DNA of 42,917 nt from the NCBI GenBank assembly GCA_030611205.1, contig JAUWQF010000003.1:1-42917 (forward strand), in the 5' to 3' direction. The stretch comes from Methanothrix sp. GTDB lineage: Archaea; Halobacteriota; Methanosarcinia; Methanotrichales; Methanotrichaceae. How positions within the stretch are numbered: position 1 is the first letter of the stretch; each line of letters opens with the position of its first letter. A program made the translations under genes and the position numbers. This document shows, one piece after another, positions 1-8,062 of this stretch. The notes beneath the pieces are model-generated. The model made no database searches, had not been told where the DNA came from, and saw nothing but the letters and a program-made list of their open reading frames with translations.

Positions 1-292
1 GGGAGAGAACCCTGGCCGTATCGGCGATGGTCTCCCCGCGCCCCAGCTGGAGGTCGCTGCTGCTCAGGTGGAGAGCATGCCCCCCCAGGGCCGTCATGGC
101 CACCTCCAAAGAGACCCTGGTCCGGGTGGAAGGCTTCTCGAATATGGTCGCCAGGCTCTTTCTGGCCAGCACCTGCCCCGTCTCCGACCGGCTCCTGCTC
201 CTGCTCCTCTTGAGCTCGTCTGACCTGTCCAGGATCTCCAGGATCTCTTCTGCCGTCAGGTCGGTTATGGATACCAGGTTCATCGTCGTCAT
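1..292 (-). CDS. argF: Ornithine carbamoyltransferase, N-terminal part (cut by window edge)
   Basis: This gene is not in the ORF track because it runs off the left edge; I translated it from the reverse complement. It condenses carbamoyl phosphate with ornithine to citrulline in arginine synthesis. The visible ~97 codons contain the carbamoyl-phosphate binding motif FEKPSTRTR and the family block [17 protein letters not shown], which favours ArgF over PyrB. The start could be ATG at 292 (MTTMNLVS) or at 283 (MNLVS); no strong ribosome binding site decides between them. It lies 27 bp after fwdD on the same strand. A hexanucleotide GCTCCT repeated three times (191-208) encodes an Arg-Ser run near residues 30-36. 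The C-terminal ornithine-binding half is outside the window. Confidence 0.93.
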   Translation of the reverse strand, partial: MTTMNLVSITDLTAEEILEILDRSDELKRSRSRSRSETGQVLARKSLATIFEKPSTRTRVSLEVAMTALGGHALHLSSSDLQLGRGETIADTARVLS

Positions 293-318
293 ACGTCATA
301 CGTCCGGTCTAATCTGCT

Positions 319-714
319 CTAATCTGCTCTTATCCTCTCCACCAGATCCGATATGGTATCGACCTCTTTGTCGGTGGCCGATACCTTGGCCCTGATCCTC
401 TTGAACTCGGGTATCTTGCTCGTCCCGGTATCCCCGGATACGAGCTGGTTCGACCAGGGGCTGTTGGGCATGAAGGCCAGGCCAGGATGCTCTTCGTCCT
501 CCTCCGAGAGCTTGGCCGTCACCACCACCGTTCCCCAGTCGGTATCCACCTGGACGGTCTGGCCGTCCTCCGTTTCGATCAGCTTCATATCGCCCCTGTC
601 CAGCAGTATCAGCGCGCTCAGGTCCCGGTACTCGTCGCTGTAGCGCCCGATCTCCTTTGCCTCCTCCTGGAAGATGTCCCTGTAGGTCACTATGGTAACC
701 TCGACCTTCGCCAT
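319..714 (-). CDS. fwdD: Formylmethanofuran dehydrogenase subunit D
   Basis: This 131-residue protein is the small molybdopterin-dinucleotide-binding subunit of the tungsten or molybdenum formylmethanofuran dehydrogenase. That enzyme interconverts CO2 plus methanofuran and formylmethanofuran. The sequence shows the beta-barrel MopB C-terminal type fold, including the conserved segment LAFMPNSPWSNQLVSGDTGTS, and its length is normal for FwdD. The ATG follows the fwdB stop directly (tagATG), so the two are translationally coupled. In other families this domain is the C-terminal part of one molybdoenzyme chain; here it is split from FwdB, as is usual in methanogens. A tandem 10-bp duplication (aatctgctct, 311-330) overlaps the stop codon. 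Confidence 0.93.
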   Translation of the reverse strand: MAKVEVTIVTYRDIFQEEAKEIGRYSDEYRDLSALILLDRGDMKLIETEDGQTVQVDTDWGTVVVTAKLSEEDEEHPGLAFMPNSPWSNQLVSGDTGTSKIPEFKRIRAKVSATDKEVDTISDLVERIRAD

Positions 715-1944
715 CTAGACCGCCTCCATTATCCTGGACAATATCTCCGCATCCGATCGATAACCGCTCTCTATCACCGGCTCGAACTCGATCTTCACCC
801 CGTCCATCCGCAGAGCGCTCCCGCCTGCCTCTAAGCCCGATAGGGCAGAAGGGATCGTCACCCGAGCCATATCGGTGGTCAGGTTACGGTGAGGGTCTAT
901 GGCTACGGTCGGGATCCGGGCCACCTTCCTGGATATGGCCGCAGGCAGGGCAGATATGAGATCCGATCCGATCACCATCAAAGCATCGCAGTCGTTCACG
1001 GCCTCGGTGACGGCAAACTGGGGGCCGTGCTCTACCCCATCTTTGAACGAGACCCTGTTTATGTGGCCGGTCTCCTCCAGCAGGGTCTGGTTGAAGCCCC
1101 GCATATTATAGTGGCCCACCATGGGGATCAGCTTGTAGCTGGCAACCTCGTTCAGCCTGGTTATCAGAGGCGTGAGTTTGTCAATTTCGTCCTTGAGGGA
1201 GTAGATCAGGCCCAGACCGGGGAAGATCACCCCGAACTCCGCCTTTCGGAGGGTGCTTCCCAGCTTCAGGATCTTCTTCTTCATCTTCTTATCCTTGACT
1301 TTGGGCATCTTCCCGCCCAGAGCCGCCAGCAGGGCCTCTATGAACTCTGCGTCGCCGCCCGGCGGGATCCTGAAGAAGCCATCTGCGGTGATGACGACCG
1401 TAGGCGACTTCCTGACGTCGATCGCTATGGCCGTCCGGTCCTCCTCGTACCCCCTCTGCCTCTTCTCACCCCGGGGGAAGTAGGAGAACCGGGACATATG
1501 ACGGGGCTGGCTGCTGGATGGATCGGACCCCCAGTAGATCAATACATCGGCGAAGTTCCGAACTTCGTCCAGGGTGCAGGTCGGGTACTCACCCCGCAGA
1601 ACCTTCTCCATGAGGTACCCCTGGCAGAAGGAGGAGGTATCATCGATGGTCGCACCGAGCTTCTTGGCCAGATCTATGCCGATCCTCTGAGCTTCCAGGG
1701 TGGAGTTGCTCCAACCGAAGAGAAGAGGATTTTCTGCGTCGCCCAGCATCTCCGCCGCCTTGGATATGGCCTCGTCGAAGCTCACCTTCACACCGTCTAC
1801 GGCGGGGACCAGCCGGTCTTCGCGAAGGGACCGGTAGCGTCCCTCTCCCTTTCGGCAGAGGTTCTTGGTAAGGCTTATCTTTCCGTCATCGCACTCCAAC
1901 TCAATATCATCACATAACAAAGAACAACCGGTACAAACTGCCAT
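715..1944 (-). CDS. fwdB: Formylmethanofuran dehydrogenase subunit B (catalytic)
   Basis: This is the catalytic molybdo/tungstopterin subunit of formylmethanofuran dehydrogenase, about 409 residues, cytoplasmic. An N-terminal Cys pattern (CTGCSLLC, then NLCRKGEGR) fits the [4Fe-4S] site of the FdhF-like family. The segment SSFCQGYLMEK (around residue 108) is where the metal-ligating Cys of Fwd/FmdB is expected, so the ligand here appears to be Cys, not selenocysteine. I prefer ATG 1944 (MAVCTGCS) over the track's GTG at 1953, because AGGTGGT sits about 10 nt upstream of it. It follows the ferredoxin-like gene and is followed directly by fwdD. fwdA and fwdC are not in the window. Whether it is the Mo or W isoenzyme cannot be read from the sequence. 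Confidence 0.93.
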   Translation of the reverse strand: MAVCTGCSLLCDDIELECDDGKISLTKNLCRKGEGRYRSLREDRLVPAVDGVKVSFDEAISKAAEMLGDAENPLLFGWSNSTLEAQRIGIDLAKKLGATIDDTSSFCQGYLMEKVLRGEYPTCTLDEVRNFADVLIYWGSDPSSSQPRHMSRFSYFPRGEKRQRGYEEDRTAIAIDVRKSPTVVITADGFFRIPPGGDAEFIEALLAALGGKMPKVKDKKMKKKILKLGSTLRKAEFGVIFPGLGLIYSLKDEIDKLTPLITRLNEVASYKLIPMVGHYNMRGFNQTLLEETGHINRVSFKDGVEHGPQFAVTEAVNDCDALMVIGSDLISALPAAISRKVARIPTVAIDPHRNLTTDMARVTIPSALSGLEAGGSALRMDGVKIEFEPVIESGYRSDAEILSRIMEAV

Positions 1945-1953
1945 AAAGACCAC

Positions 1954-2421
1954 CTAGATAAACTCGATCGCCCTGCCAGGGCAGGTTACAACACAAGCGT
2001 TGCACAGGATCTTTTCAGGACCAAAACGCCTGCATTCTTCCACGTTGACGCACTTGATCACCCCGTCTTCTACCATCAGGATGGCCCTGCCGCTTTTCGG
2101 GCCAAACCCCAGTGCGGTTCCCTTGGGGTCGTTCGCCACGTTTACGGGACAGGCCACCACACAGTTCCCACACCCATAACACTTGTCGGTGTGAATTATC
2201 ATCCCCGTCTCGGTGGCGTCGGCGGACATCAGAGGTGCGAGAAGCTCCCGAAGTTTTTCCAGCTTCTTCTCGTATTTGGGATTCTCGATGAGGGGGGGAC
2301 AGTCCTCGATGATCTTCTCCTTGCCCAGAAGCGCAACCGCGAAAGCCATGCAGGTGGGGTATCCACACTCTTTGCAGTTCGTCTTAGGCAAAAGCTGATA
2401 GACTTCCATGACGTTGGCCAT
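1954..2421 (-). CDS. Iron-sulfur electron carrier with CdhE-like FeS domain and ferredoxin motifs
   Basis: This 155-residue protein heads the fwdB-fwdD operon and probably passes electrons to or from formylmethanofuran dehydrogenase. Residues ~8-42 carry the four-Cys 'FeS' domain (LPKTNCKECGYPTCMAFA...C) also found at the N-terminus of CdhE. Residues ~80-155 carry two ferredoxin motifs: CYGCGNCVVACP, and a less regular ECRRFG...CNACVVTCP. The N-terminus closely resembles that of CdhE in this window (12.3 kb). The ATG at 2421 has GAGGTG about 12 nt upstream. It is divergent from the VWA genes, with a 122-bp spacer. Whether it corresponds to a named FwdF/FwdG/FmdF subunit is uncertain, so I give no symbol. 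Confidence 0.82.
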   Translation of the reverse strand: MANVMEVYQLLPKTNCKECGYPTCMAFAVALLGKEKIIEDCPPLIENPKYEKKLEKLRELLAPLMSADATETGMIIHTDKCYGCGNCVVACPVNVANDPKGTALGFGPKSGRAILMVEDGVIKCVNVEECRRFGPEKILCNACVVTCPGRAIEFI

Positions 2422-2543
2422 AACCTAGACACCTCAATGTGAGAGATCGAACAAGACTAGGCCCCTTAATCGTATTAAGAATATTGGCCCGGAAGAGAGA
2501 CCCTGCGCAAACCTTTTCACGTTTATTTACATCAGATATACCG

Positions 2544-4292
2544 ATGCCCTTCATAAACCCCCTCGCCCTCCTGGGACTGCTCAGCGTCGTGCCCCTGATA
2601 ATACTCTACATGATCCGGGCCAAGCCGAAGGACCTTTTTTTTCCCTCTCTCCTCTTCATCGAGGAGGACGAGGCCCGGCCCTCTGTCGCGATCAGACGGT
2701 TTATCACCGACCCCTTGTTCTGGATACAGCTCCTGGCGATCTGTCTGCTGGTGATATCCGCCGCAGGACCCTTCGTCGTGGCCGAGGGTGCTCGCGGCAG
2801 CCATCTGGTGGTGGTCATGGACGTCTCGGCCAGCATGGAGACCAGCTTCGAGGAGGCGGTGAAGATCGCCGGCCGGTACGTATCCGAGCACGATAGGATC
2901 AGCATCGTCCTGGCAGAGAACGTGCCCCTCGTGGCCCTCAGCGAGGGGAGCCTGGCCGAGGCGGGGGCCGTCCTGGCGAGGATATCGCCAAGAGCAGTTC
3001 CCGCGGACCTCTCGGGTGGGATGATCATGGCCAAGAGCCTCCTGGGTGCCGATGGTGGGCAGATACTGGTGGTCTCCGACTTTCTGAGCTGGGTGGGCGA
3101 TGACCCCGAGACAACCCGGGGCCTGATCGAAAACAAAGGGACTCAGGTGGTCTTCGCGGACTCAGGTGGGGGCGGCGAGAACGTGGCCATGGTGAGCGGT
3201 TGGATCGAGGAGTCGGGCGTCGGCATAAAGTACGAGGGCCTGATACGGAACTTCGGGAATACTAGACGCGTCCCCATAGAGATCAGCGGGCCCGGTGGTT
3301 CGATCGCCAGCTCGGTAACCATCGAATCGGGATCCGATCACTACCTATCCTTCGAGGCATCTCCGGGGATCAACGTCCTCTCTCTGGACGTCGAGGACGC
3401 CATCTTCGCGGACAACAAAGTATACATCTACGCCCCCGAGCACAGTCCCAGAAAGGTCCTCTACCTGGGCGAGGTGGGTCCTGCCCTCGCCGCGCTGGAG
3501 TCGCTGCCCAACGTCGACGTCAGCCGCTCCGGCGATTATGATAGCTTCGACCTGGTTGTGACGACCAACGCCACCGCTGACGGCAAGCTGAACAGGTACG
3601 TCCACCGAGGAGGCAGGGTGATCTACCTGGCCACCAACCCGAATATCAGCCCGGAATACCTCCCTGTGAGGGTCGAGGGCATGATCAACGGTACCGCTCT
3701 CCTCTGGGTCAGGTCGCCGGTCTTCACCGAGGGAATACACTTCGACGAGATCGGAGTCTACGGCCGCCCCGACGCCAGGCCTCGCAGCCGCTCGGTGACC
3801 ATGGTAGAGGCCAACGGCGTTCCGGTTCTGTCCTACTGGAGGCTGGGGGCGGGTACTGTGATATACCTGGGGTTGGTGCCCGGGCAAAGCGACTTCCACG
3901 AAAGACCGGAGTATCCCATATTCTGGTACAAGATGATCAACTGGCTTACAGACGTGCCCGACGCATCGGAGGCGAACATGCGCACAGGTGAGATCATAAG
4001 GCTGGGCGAAACGACGGCGGTGGAAACGCCCGAGGGCATAATCACCACGGAAAACCTGCTGCTGGACATGGTGGGCGTCTACAAGTTCCAGGGCAAAACC
4101 GTGGTAGCCAACATGTACGACCCCAGAGAGTCGGACCTAAGCTGTGGCGAGAGCTTCACCACAGGCACCTTCACCACCGGGACCGCCTCTGAAAAGCTGA
4201 TCGAGAAGGATCTGTCGCCTTGGCTGATCCTGATAGCGGCGGCGATGATAGCTTTGGAGCTGGTCATCATAAAGAGGAGGGGAGAGGCTTGA
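2544..4292 (+). CDS. BatA-like membrane protein with VWA domain
   Basis: This protein of about 582 residues has the N-terminal BatA/aerotolerance layout. Two hydrophobic segments lie near residues 5-23 and 58-78, with a conserved PSLLFIEE stretch between them. A von Willebrand A domain follows with the MIDAS motif DVSAS at about residue 93, then a long soluble part and a C-terminal membrane segment (~557-576). I chose ATG 2544 (MPFINPLALLG) because BatA proteins begin just before the first membrane segment; the track's earlier start adds 35 atypical residues. Its TGA overlaps the next ATG. Family knowledge: Bat/VWA proteins often work with MoxR ATPases in maturation or stress functions. No moxR or DUF58 gene is visible here, so the role is inferred only. 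Confidence 0.8.
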   Translation: MPFINPLALLGLLSVVPLIILYMIRAKPKDLFFPSLLFIEEDEARPSVAIRRFITDPLFWIQLLAICLLVISAAGPFVVAEGARGSHLVVVMDVSASMETSFEEAVKIAGRYVSEHDRISIVLAENVPLVALSEGSLAEAGAVLARISPRAVPADLSGGMIMAKSLLGADGGQILVVSDFLSWVGDDPETTRGLIENKGTQVVFADSGGGGENVAMVSGWIEESGVGIKYEGLIRNFGNTRRVPIEISGPGGSIASSVTIESGSDHYLSFEASPGINVLSLDVEDAIFADNKVYIYAPEHSPRKVLYLGEVGPALAALESLPNVDVSRSGDYDSFDLVVTTNATADGKLNRYVHRGGRVIYLATNPNISPEYLPVRVEGMINGTALLWVRSPVFTEGIHFDEIGVYGRPDARPRSRSVTMVEANGVPVLSYWRLGAGTVIYLGLVPGQSDFHERPEYPIFWYKMINWLTDVPDASEANMRTGEIIRLGETTAVETPEGIITTENLLLDMVGVYKFQGKTVVANMYDPRESDLSCGESFTTGTFTTGTASEKLIEKDLSPWLILIAAAMIALELVIIKRRGEA

Positions 4293-6670
4293 TGGAGGAT
4301 ATATTCTTCGCCGAGCCCGGGCTTCTCTGGCTGCTGCCCCTCATCCTCGTGGCGGGAGCGATAATTATCAGGCGATGCAAGAACAAGGTCCTCGTCCTGA
4401 GCAGGGCGGTCGTATTCGCCCTCTTGGTGGTAGCCCTGGCCAACCCCTACGTGGTGGTCACCCAGACCACCCAGACCAAGCGACCCATGATCACCGTGAT
4501 ATCGGACGAGACGGACTCCATGGACATATTCGACCCGGGCACGGCTCAACGGGTCTATGACCAGCTGCCAAACTCCCAGCTGAGAACCTTCTCAGGAACC
4601 TCGACCCCCCTGGGGGACAAGATACTCCAGTACGCCCAGCAAGGAAGCACCCAGGTCCTGGTATCAGACGGGTACAACAACAAAGGCAGAGACCTGGAGG
4701 AGGCGCTCGTCCTGGCCCGGTCGGCCAACACCACAGTCTTTGCAATCGTAATCGAACCGATAGCCAAAGACGCCAGCGTGGAGATCGACGGGACGTACAC
4801 CGCCGTTCTGGGTGGGGACTACCCCTTCAACGTGATATTGAGATGGGCGGGTGGAAATTTCGAGGGCATCCTCACCGTCCGCGCCGACGACAGGATAATC
4901 TATCAGAATCACCTCTACGAGGAGGGCAGGTCGAGATCGATCAGGATGTCCCATACATTCCTGACCACGGGACCTCACCTCCTCAAGGCGACCATATATC
5001 CTCAAGAAGATAGAGAACGAATGAACAACCAGTACCAAAAAGCGGTCTACGTCGTACCCAAGCCGGATGTACTACTGGTAATGAAGGGCTCTTCACCCCT
5101 CGCCAGCGTTCTCTCCAAGCAGTACAAGGTCACCGAGGCCTCCGATTACGATCCCGATAAAAGGTACAAGGCCGTAGTCCTGGACGATCAAAAGTACCGG
5201 TCCGACCTCGACGCCCTCGATGAGTACGTGAGCGAAGGGGGCGGGCTGGTGGTGGTGGGCGGCAGCAACTCCTACGACTTCGGGAACTATCTAAACTCGT
5301 CCCTGGAGAAGTTCCTGCCCGTGAGGTCTGCACCCAGCATCTTCGAAGGTGGGAACGTCGTGATCCTGGTCCTAGACATCTCGGGGAGCACCCGGCGCGA
5401 GATGGCCGTGGGCGGGACGACCTTTCTGGAGTACGAAAAATCGCTGGCGATCGAGCTGCTCAAGTCGCCTCAGTTCCAGGACGACCAGATAGGTGTGGTG
5501 ATCTTCGGGACCGAGGCCAGGGTGGTATCTTCACCCGCACCTCTTTTCAGGATCGGGACCATGATCAAAGATCGGATAAGACACCTCGACCCCATGCCCG
5601 GATCGCAAGAGGAGACCCAGCTGGATGCCGGTCTGAATCTGGCCTGGGATATGCTGAACTCGACGGGGACCGAGGGCGAGGTCGTCGTGATCTCCGACGG
5701 GAGGGTGAAGGAGTACCCCGAAACATATCAGCGATCCATCGGGATGATCAATAACATGGGCGCAAACGTATACCTGATAGAGGTCAAGTCCTTCGAAGGT
5801 GCACCCGGCGGGTTCGTCGACCTGGCAGAGAAGACGGGGTCGGCGTACTACTCCGCGGTCTATCCGGGATCGGTGACCATAAAGACAGGAGAGCCCACCG
5901 AGGCAGAGGCGGTGGTGGAAGAAGAAGCACCAGTGAGCGCGTATAACCTGATGATCTTCAACCCCAGACATTACATCACCTCGGATCTGGATCTGAAGGC
6001 CAACGTAACCGGGTTCAATGACGTCACCCCCAGATCGGGATCTCAGAGACTGGTGGTCATGGCTAGCGGGAAACCCATCCTCACCACCTGGAGATACGGC
6101 CTGGGCAGGGTGGCCTCTCTGGCAACCGATGACGGCACCATGTGGTCTCCGGAGCTCTACTCCGCCCAGAACTCGATTTTCATCTCCAGAACCGTGAACT
6201 GGGCGGTGGGCGACCCCAGGCCAGAGTCCGGAAGGATAGATGCCACCGATGGATGGGTGGGTACGCCCATGGAGATCTCCATAATCAGCGAGAGCCCTCC
6301 TAGTATAGGATCGGGCCAAGATCTAGACCTGGAAAAGGTGGGAGATAATCGGTACAGGGCCACCCTGACCCCAGAAAAGAAAGGAGTATACCGCATCGGC
6401 GATTATGCGATCGCCGTGAACTATCCCATCGAGTTCAGGGATATTGGGCCCAACCCCGAGTTTTCAAGGCTGATAATGGCCAACGGCGGGAGAATATTTT
6501 CCGAGGCGAAGGTGAGGAGCGAGCTGGTGGAAGAAGCAAGAAATAGAAGCACCGTTACCACCCAGCAGAGGGTGAGCAGGCGAGGGGCGCTTCTCTTCAC
6601 CGCGTTGGCCATATTTCTCGTGGAGGTGCTCATCAGGAGGAGGAGAGAGCTCAAAGGAAGAGGCGGCTGA
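4292..6670 (+). CDS. Large membrane VWA protein, partner of the preceding gene
   Basis: This protein of about 792 residues starts at ATG 4292, overlapping the preceding TGA by one base, with GGAGAGG upstream. The track's start at 4220 lies inside the previous gene. Two N-terminal membrane helices (~10-27 and 36-55) are followed by a degenerate VWA-like segment (SDETDSM). A second, intact VWA domain with MIDAS motif DISGS lies near residue 362. A glutamine-amidotransferase-like segment (VVVGGSNSYDFGNY) and a C-terminal membrane helix (~764-780) are also visible. It looks like a surface-exposed or membrane-tethered Mg-binding scaffold acting with the upstream VWA protein. The specific function is unknown. 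No frameshift or missing segment is seen. Confidence 0.78.
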   Translation: MEDIFFAEPGLLWLLPLILVAGAIIIRRCKNKVLVLSRAVVFALLVVALANPYVVVTQTTQTKRPMITVISDETDSMDIFDPGTAQRVYDQLPNSQLRTFSGTSTPLGDKILQYAQQGSTQVLVSDGYNNKGRDLEEALVLARSANTTVFAIVIEPIAKDASVEIDGTYTAVLGGDYPFNVILRWAGGNFEGILTVRADDRIIYQNHLYEEGRSRSIRMSHTFLTTGPHLLKATIYPQEDRERMNNQYQKAVYVVPKPDVLLVMKGSSPLASVLSKQYKVTEASDYDPDKRYKAVVLDDQKYRSDLDALDEYVSEGGGLVVVGGSNSYDFGNYLNSSLEKFLPVRSAPSIFEGGNVVILVLDISGSTRREMAVGGTTFLEYEKSLAIELLKSPQFQDDQIGVVIFGTEARVVSSPAPLFRIGTMIKDRIRHLDPMPGSQEETQLDAGLNLAWDMLNSTGTEGEVVVISDGRVKEYPETYQRSIGMINNMGANVYLIEVKSFEGAPGGFVDLAEKTGSAYYSAVYPGSVTIKTGEPTEAEAVVEEEAPVSAYNLMIFNPRHYITSDLDLKANVTGFNDVTPRSGSQRLVVMASGKPILTTWRYGLGRVASLATDDGTMWSPELYSAQNSIFISRTVNWAVGDPRPESGRIDATDGWVGTPMEISIISESPPSIGSGQDLDLEKVGDNRYRATLTPEKKGVYRIGDYAIAVNYPIEFRDIGPNPEFSRLIMANGGRIFSEAKVRSELVEEARNRSTVTTQQRVSRRGALLFTALAIFLVEVLIRRRRELKGRGG

Positions 6671-6731
6671 CCCTATCCAACAGTCTCACCATCAAACTTT
6701 AATAGCATACCGCCTTACCCATTTTCCATAT

Positions 6732-6852
6732 GGTACATAAAGTATAACTTTATGTGCCCAAGTAAATGTGAGCGTAAGTGAGCATTTTCTTGTAGTACAT
6801 AAAGTATAACTTTATGTACTCGAGTAAATCCGACCGAAGGGAGGATTTTCTC
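6732..6852 (+). repeat. Tandem palindrome-plus-stem elements (copies A and B, 62-bp period)
   Basis: Two units lie 62 bp apart. Each begins with an AT-rich palindrome with 12-bp arms around ATA. Copy A arms are GGTACATAAAGT/ACTTTATGTGCC (6732-6758) and copy B arms are AGTACATAAAGT/ACTTTATGTACT (6794-6820, perfect). Each is followed by a second inverted repeat: AAGTAAATG/CATTTTCTT in A (6760-6791) and GAGTAAATCC/GGATTTTCTC in B (6822-6852). Stem bases change in a compensating way between copies. The array sits between the VWA genes and aIF1 and ends 25 bp before the aIF1 ATG, so it probably overlaps its promoter. The same architecture recurs at 25.9 kb and partly at 42.78 kb. Confidence 0.85.
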
Positions 6853-6877
6853 GTTAGGCGGAGGTAAATACCAGAAG

Positions 6878-7192
6878 ATGAGTTCTGAGATGTGCCCTGT
6901 ATGCGGTCTTCCCAAAGACCTTTGCATATGCGAAGAGGTAGCCAAGGAGCAGCAGAGGATCACAGTGAAGATTAACAGACGAAGGTACGGCAAAGAGGTT
7001 ACGGTGATCCAAGGGATAGATCCTCATGAGATAGACCTTCACGAACTCTCGACGTATCTAAAGTCGGAGCTTGCATGTGGCGGGACCGTGAAGGACGTCC
7101 GCGGCGTCATCGAGTTGCAAGGCAACCATATCGGGCGTATAAAAAAGATATTAGTCAAAAAAGGCTTCGGGGAAGACCAGATAAGTGTCTGA
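6878..7192 (+). CDS. Translation initiation factor aIF1 (SUI1 family)
   Basis: This 104-residue protein is the archaeal SUI1/eIF1 homologue. It binds the small ribosomal subunit and helps select the start codon. The C-terminal two thirds carry the SUI1 fold ([34 protein letters not shown]). The N-terminus has [13 protein letters not shown], a putative zinc knuckle typical of euryarchaeal aIF1. GGAGGT lies 14 nt before ATG 6878, which is slightly long spacing; the internal ATG at 6890 would disrupt the zinc knuckle. The gene stands alone, preceded by the tandem palindromic elements and followed by a palindrome between convergent genes. Confidence 0.93.
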   Translation: MSSEMCPVCGLPKDLCICEEVAKEQQRITVKINRRRYGKEVTVIQGIDPHEIDLHELSTYLKSELACGGTVKDVRGVIELQGNHIGRIKKILVKKGFGEDQISV

Positions 7193-7204
7193 TAGATTTT
7201 TATT

Positions 7205-7229
7205 GTATATGATGTATTACATTATATAC
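7205..7229. repeat. Palindrome of the TATATAATGTA type between convergent genes
   Basis: GTATATGATGTA and TACATTATATAC form 12-bp arms around a single T, with one mismatched pair. It begins 12 bp after the aIF1 stop, following a short T-rich run. Its half-site matches those at the cdh promoter (19.86 kb) and in the 25.9-kb element. It could be a terminator for aIF1, a protein-binding site, or a relic of a dispersed element. The rest of 7193-7336 shows no gene. Confidence 0.6.
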
Positions 7230-7336
7230 TAGTTAGTCGGGCTTTGCCGTTTGGCTCCTTTGAGCTTTGTAGGGAGGATGTCCCCGGGAGACTCCTTATT
7301 GAGATGCCCTATCTTTGGTGCATAACAGAAGGGCTC

Positions 7337-7717
7337 TCAAGGCTGGATCCCGGTCGGGACTTTTTTGGCACTGTGATCCAGATCGGCGTTTCCAGATACT
7401 ATGATGGTAAATATCCACTCGCTTAGCTCTGGACAGTGCTCGGGAACGCAGTCTAAGATGCACCCTGCACAAGGCTCAAATATGTTATCTGTGAGGAGCG
7501 ACTTGAACCGATTCGAATTAGGAACCTCCGTACAGCGTAACCTATAGGTCCGAACTCCTTTAACCGATTCCGGCTCCCTGGTGATGAGTTGTTTATTCAT
7601 CAACTTGATGACTATACGAGAGCACTTGCGAGAATCGATATCGAGTCTCTTCCACAGATCGCACTGCAGAACACCATCTTCGCTGGCCTTGATACACTCC
7701 AGCGCCTCCTCAAACAT
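7337..7717 (-). CDS. Winged-helix protein with C-terminal Cys4 motif, TFE-beta/RPC34-like
   Basis: Residues 1-62 of this 126-residue protein form a winged helix (GVLQCDLWKRLDID...LMNKQLITREPESVKGVRTYRL) with the cadence of RPC34/RPC39 winged helices. The C-terminal half has four Cys (C83, C86, C90, C95) in CAGCILDCVPEHCPELSEWI. This resembles the FeS motif of RPC39/archaeal TFE-beta, which also ends in a short '...WL' helix. TFE-beta partners with TFE-alpha to promote open-complex formation by archaeal RNA polymerase. It is preceded by the Sm-like gene on the same strand (16 bp gap). An alternative is an unrelated FeS-sensing winged-helix regulator. The identification rests on motif pattern alone. 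Confidence 0.6.
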   Translation of the reverse strand: MFEEALECIKASEDGVLQCDLWKRLDIDSRKCSRIVIKLMNKQLITREPESVKGVRTYRLRCTEVPNSNRFKSLLTDNIFEPCAGCILDCVPEHCPELSEWIFTIIVSGNADLDHSAKKVPTGIQP

Positions 7718-7733
7718 CGAGACACCCGGACGT

Positions 7734-7958
7734 TCACTCTACGGGGCGTATCATGATTATGTTGTTTCCCCGGAGTACAACCGAACCCAGCGATCGCATC
7801 CTCTTCCCGTTCACTACCTCCACGGTCTCCTGTAGATGGATGTTGAGATAGTCGTCCACACTGTTGAGGGTACCCTCAAGAACGTGACGCAATGGTCCCT
7901 TCATTTCTACCTGGATCTTAGATCCTATCAACGACTGAACTTTCTTTGTTGGAAACAC
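7734..7958 (-). CDS. Sm-like (LSM) RNA-binding protein
   Basis: This 74-residue protein covers one Sm fold: Sm1 (SKIQVEMKGPLRHVLEGTLNSVDDYLNIHLQET) and Sm2 (VVLRGNNIIMIRP). Archaeal Sm proteins form six- or seven-membered rings that bind U-rich RNA. The start is GTG 7958 with GAGGT about 10 nt upstream; no in-frame ATG would preserve the fold. It lies just upstream of the TFE-beta-like gene, suggesting a small information-processing operon. The ~100 bp between this gene and nfu (7959-8062) has no recognisable gene. Confidence 0.88.
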   Translation of the reverse strand: MFPTKKVQSLIGSKIQVEMKGPLRHVLEGTLNSVDDYLNIHLQETVEVVNGKRMRSLGSVVLRGNNIIMIRPVE

Positions 7959-8062
7959 AGGTTAAACCTCGGTATTTTGAATCATCATATCGATGACAAC
8001 ATGCACCAAAAGCACCATCTACCGCGAGGCATCTCATAGATGGAAATGCTCGCTGGCAGGTT

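Noticed and set aside
27-395. 122-residue plus-strand ORF at the left edge
   Set aside because: The opposite strand encodes the unmistakable N-terminus of ornithine carbamoyltransferase and the end of fwdD.
889-1917. 342-residue plus-strand ORF
   Set aside because: It lies antisense to fwdB, which has clear family motifs; the translation has no recognisable domain.
6732-6852. CRISPR array
   Set aside because: Only two units, with both palindrome and second stem conserved and no variable spacers; no cas genes are present.
7490-7540. tRNA-like T-arm sequence (gaaccgattcgaatt)
   Set aside because: It lies within the TFE-beta-like coding region, and no cloverleaf can be assembled around it.
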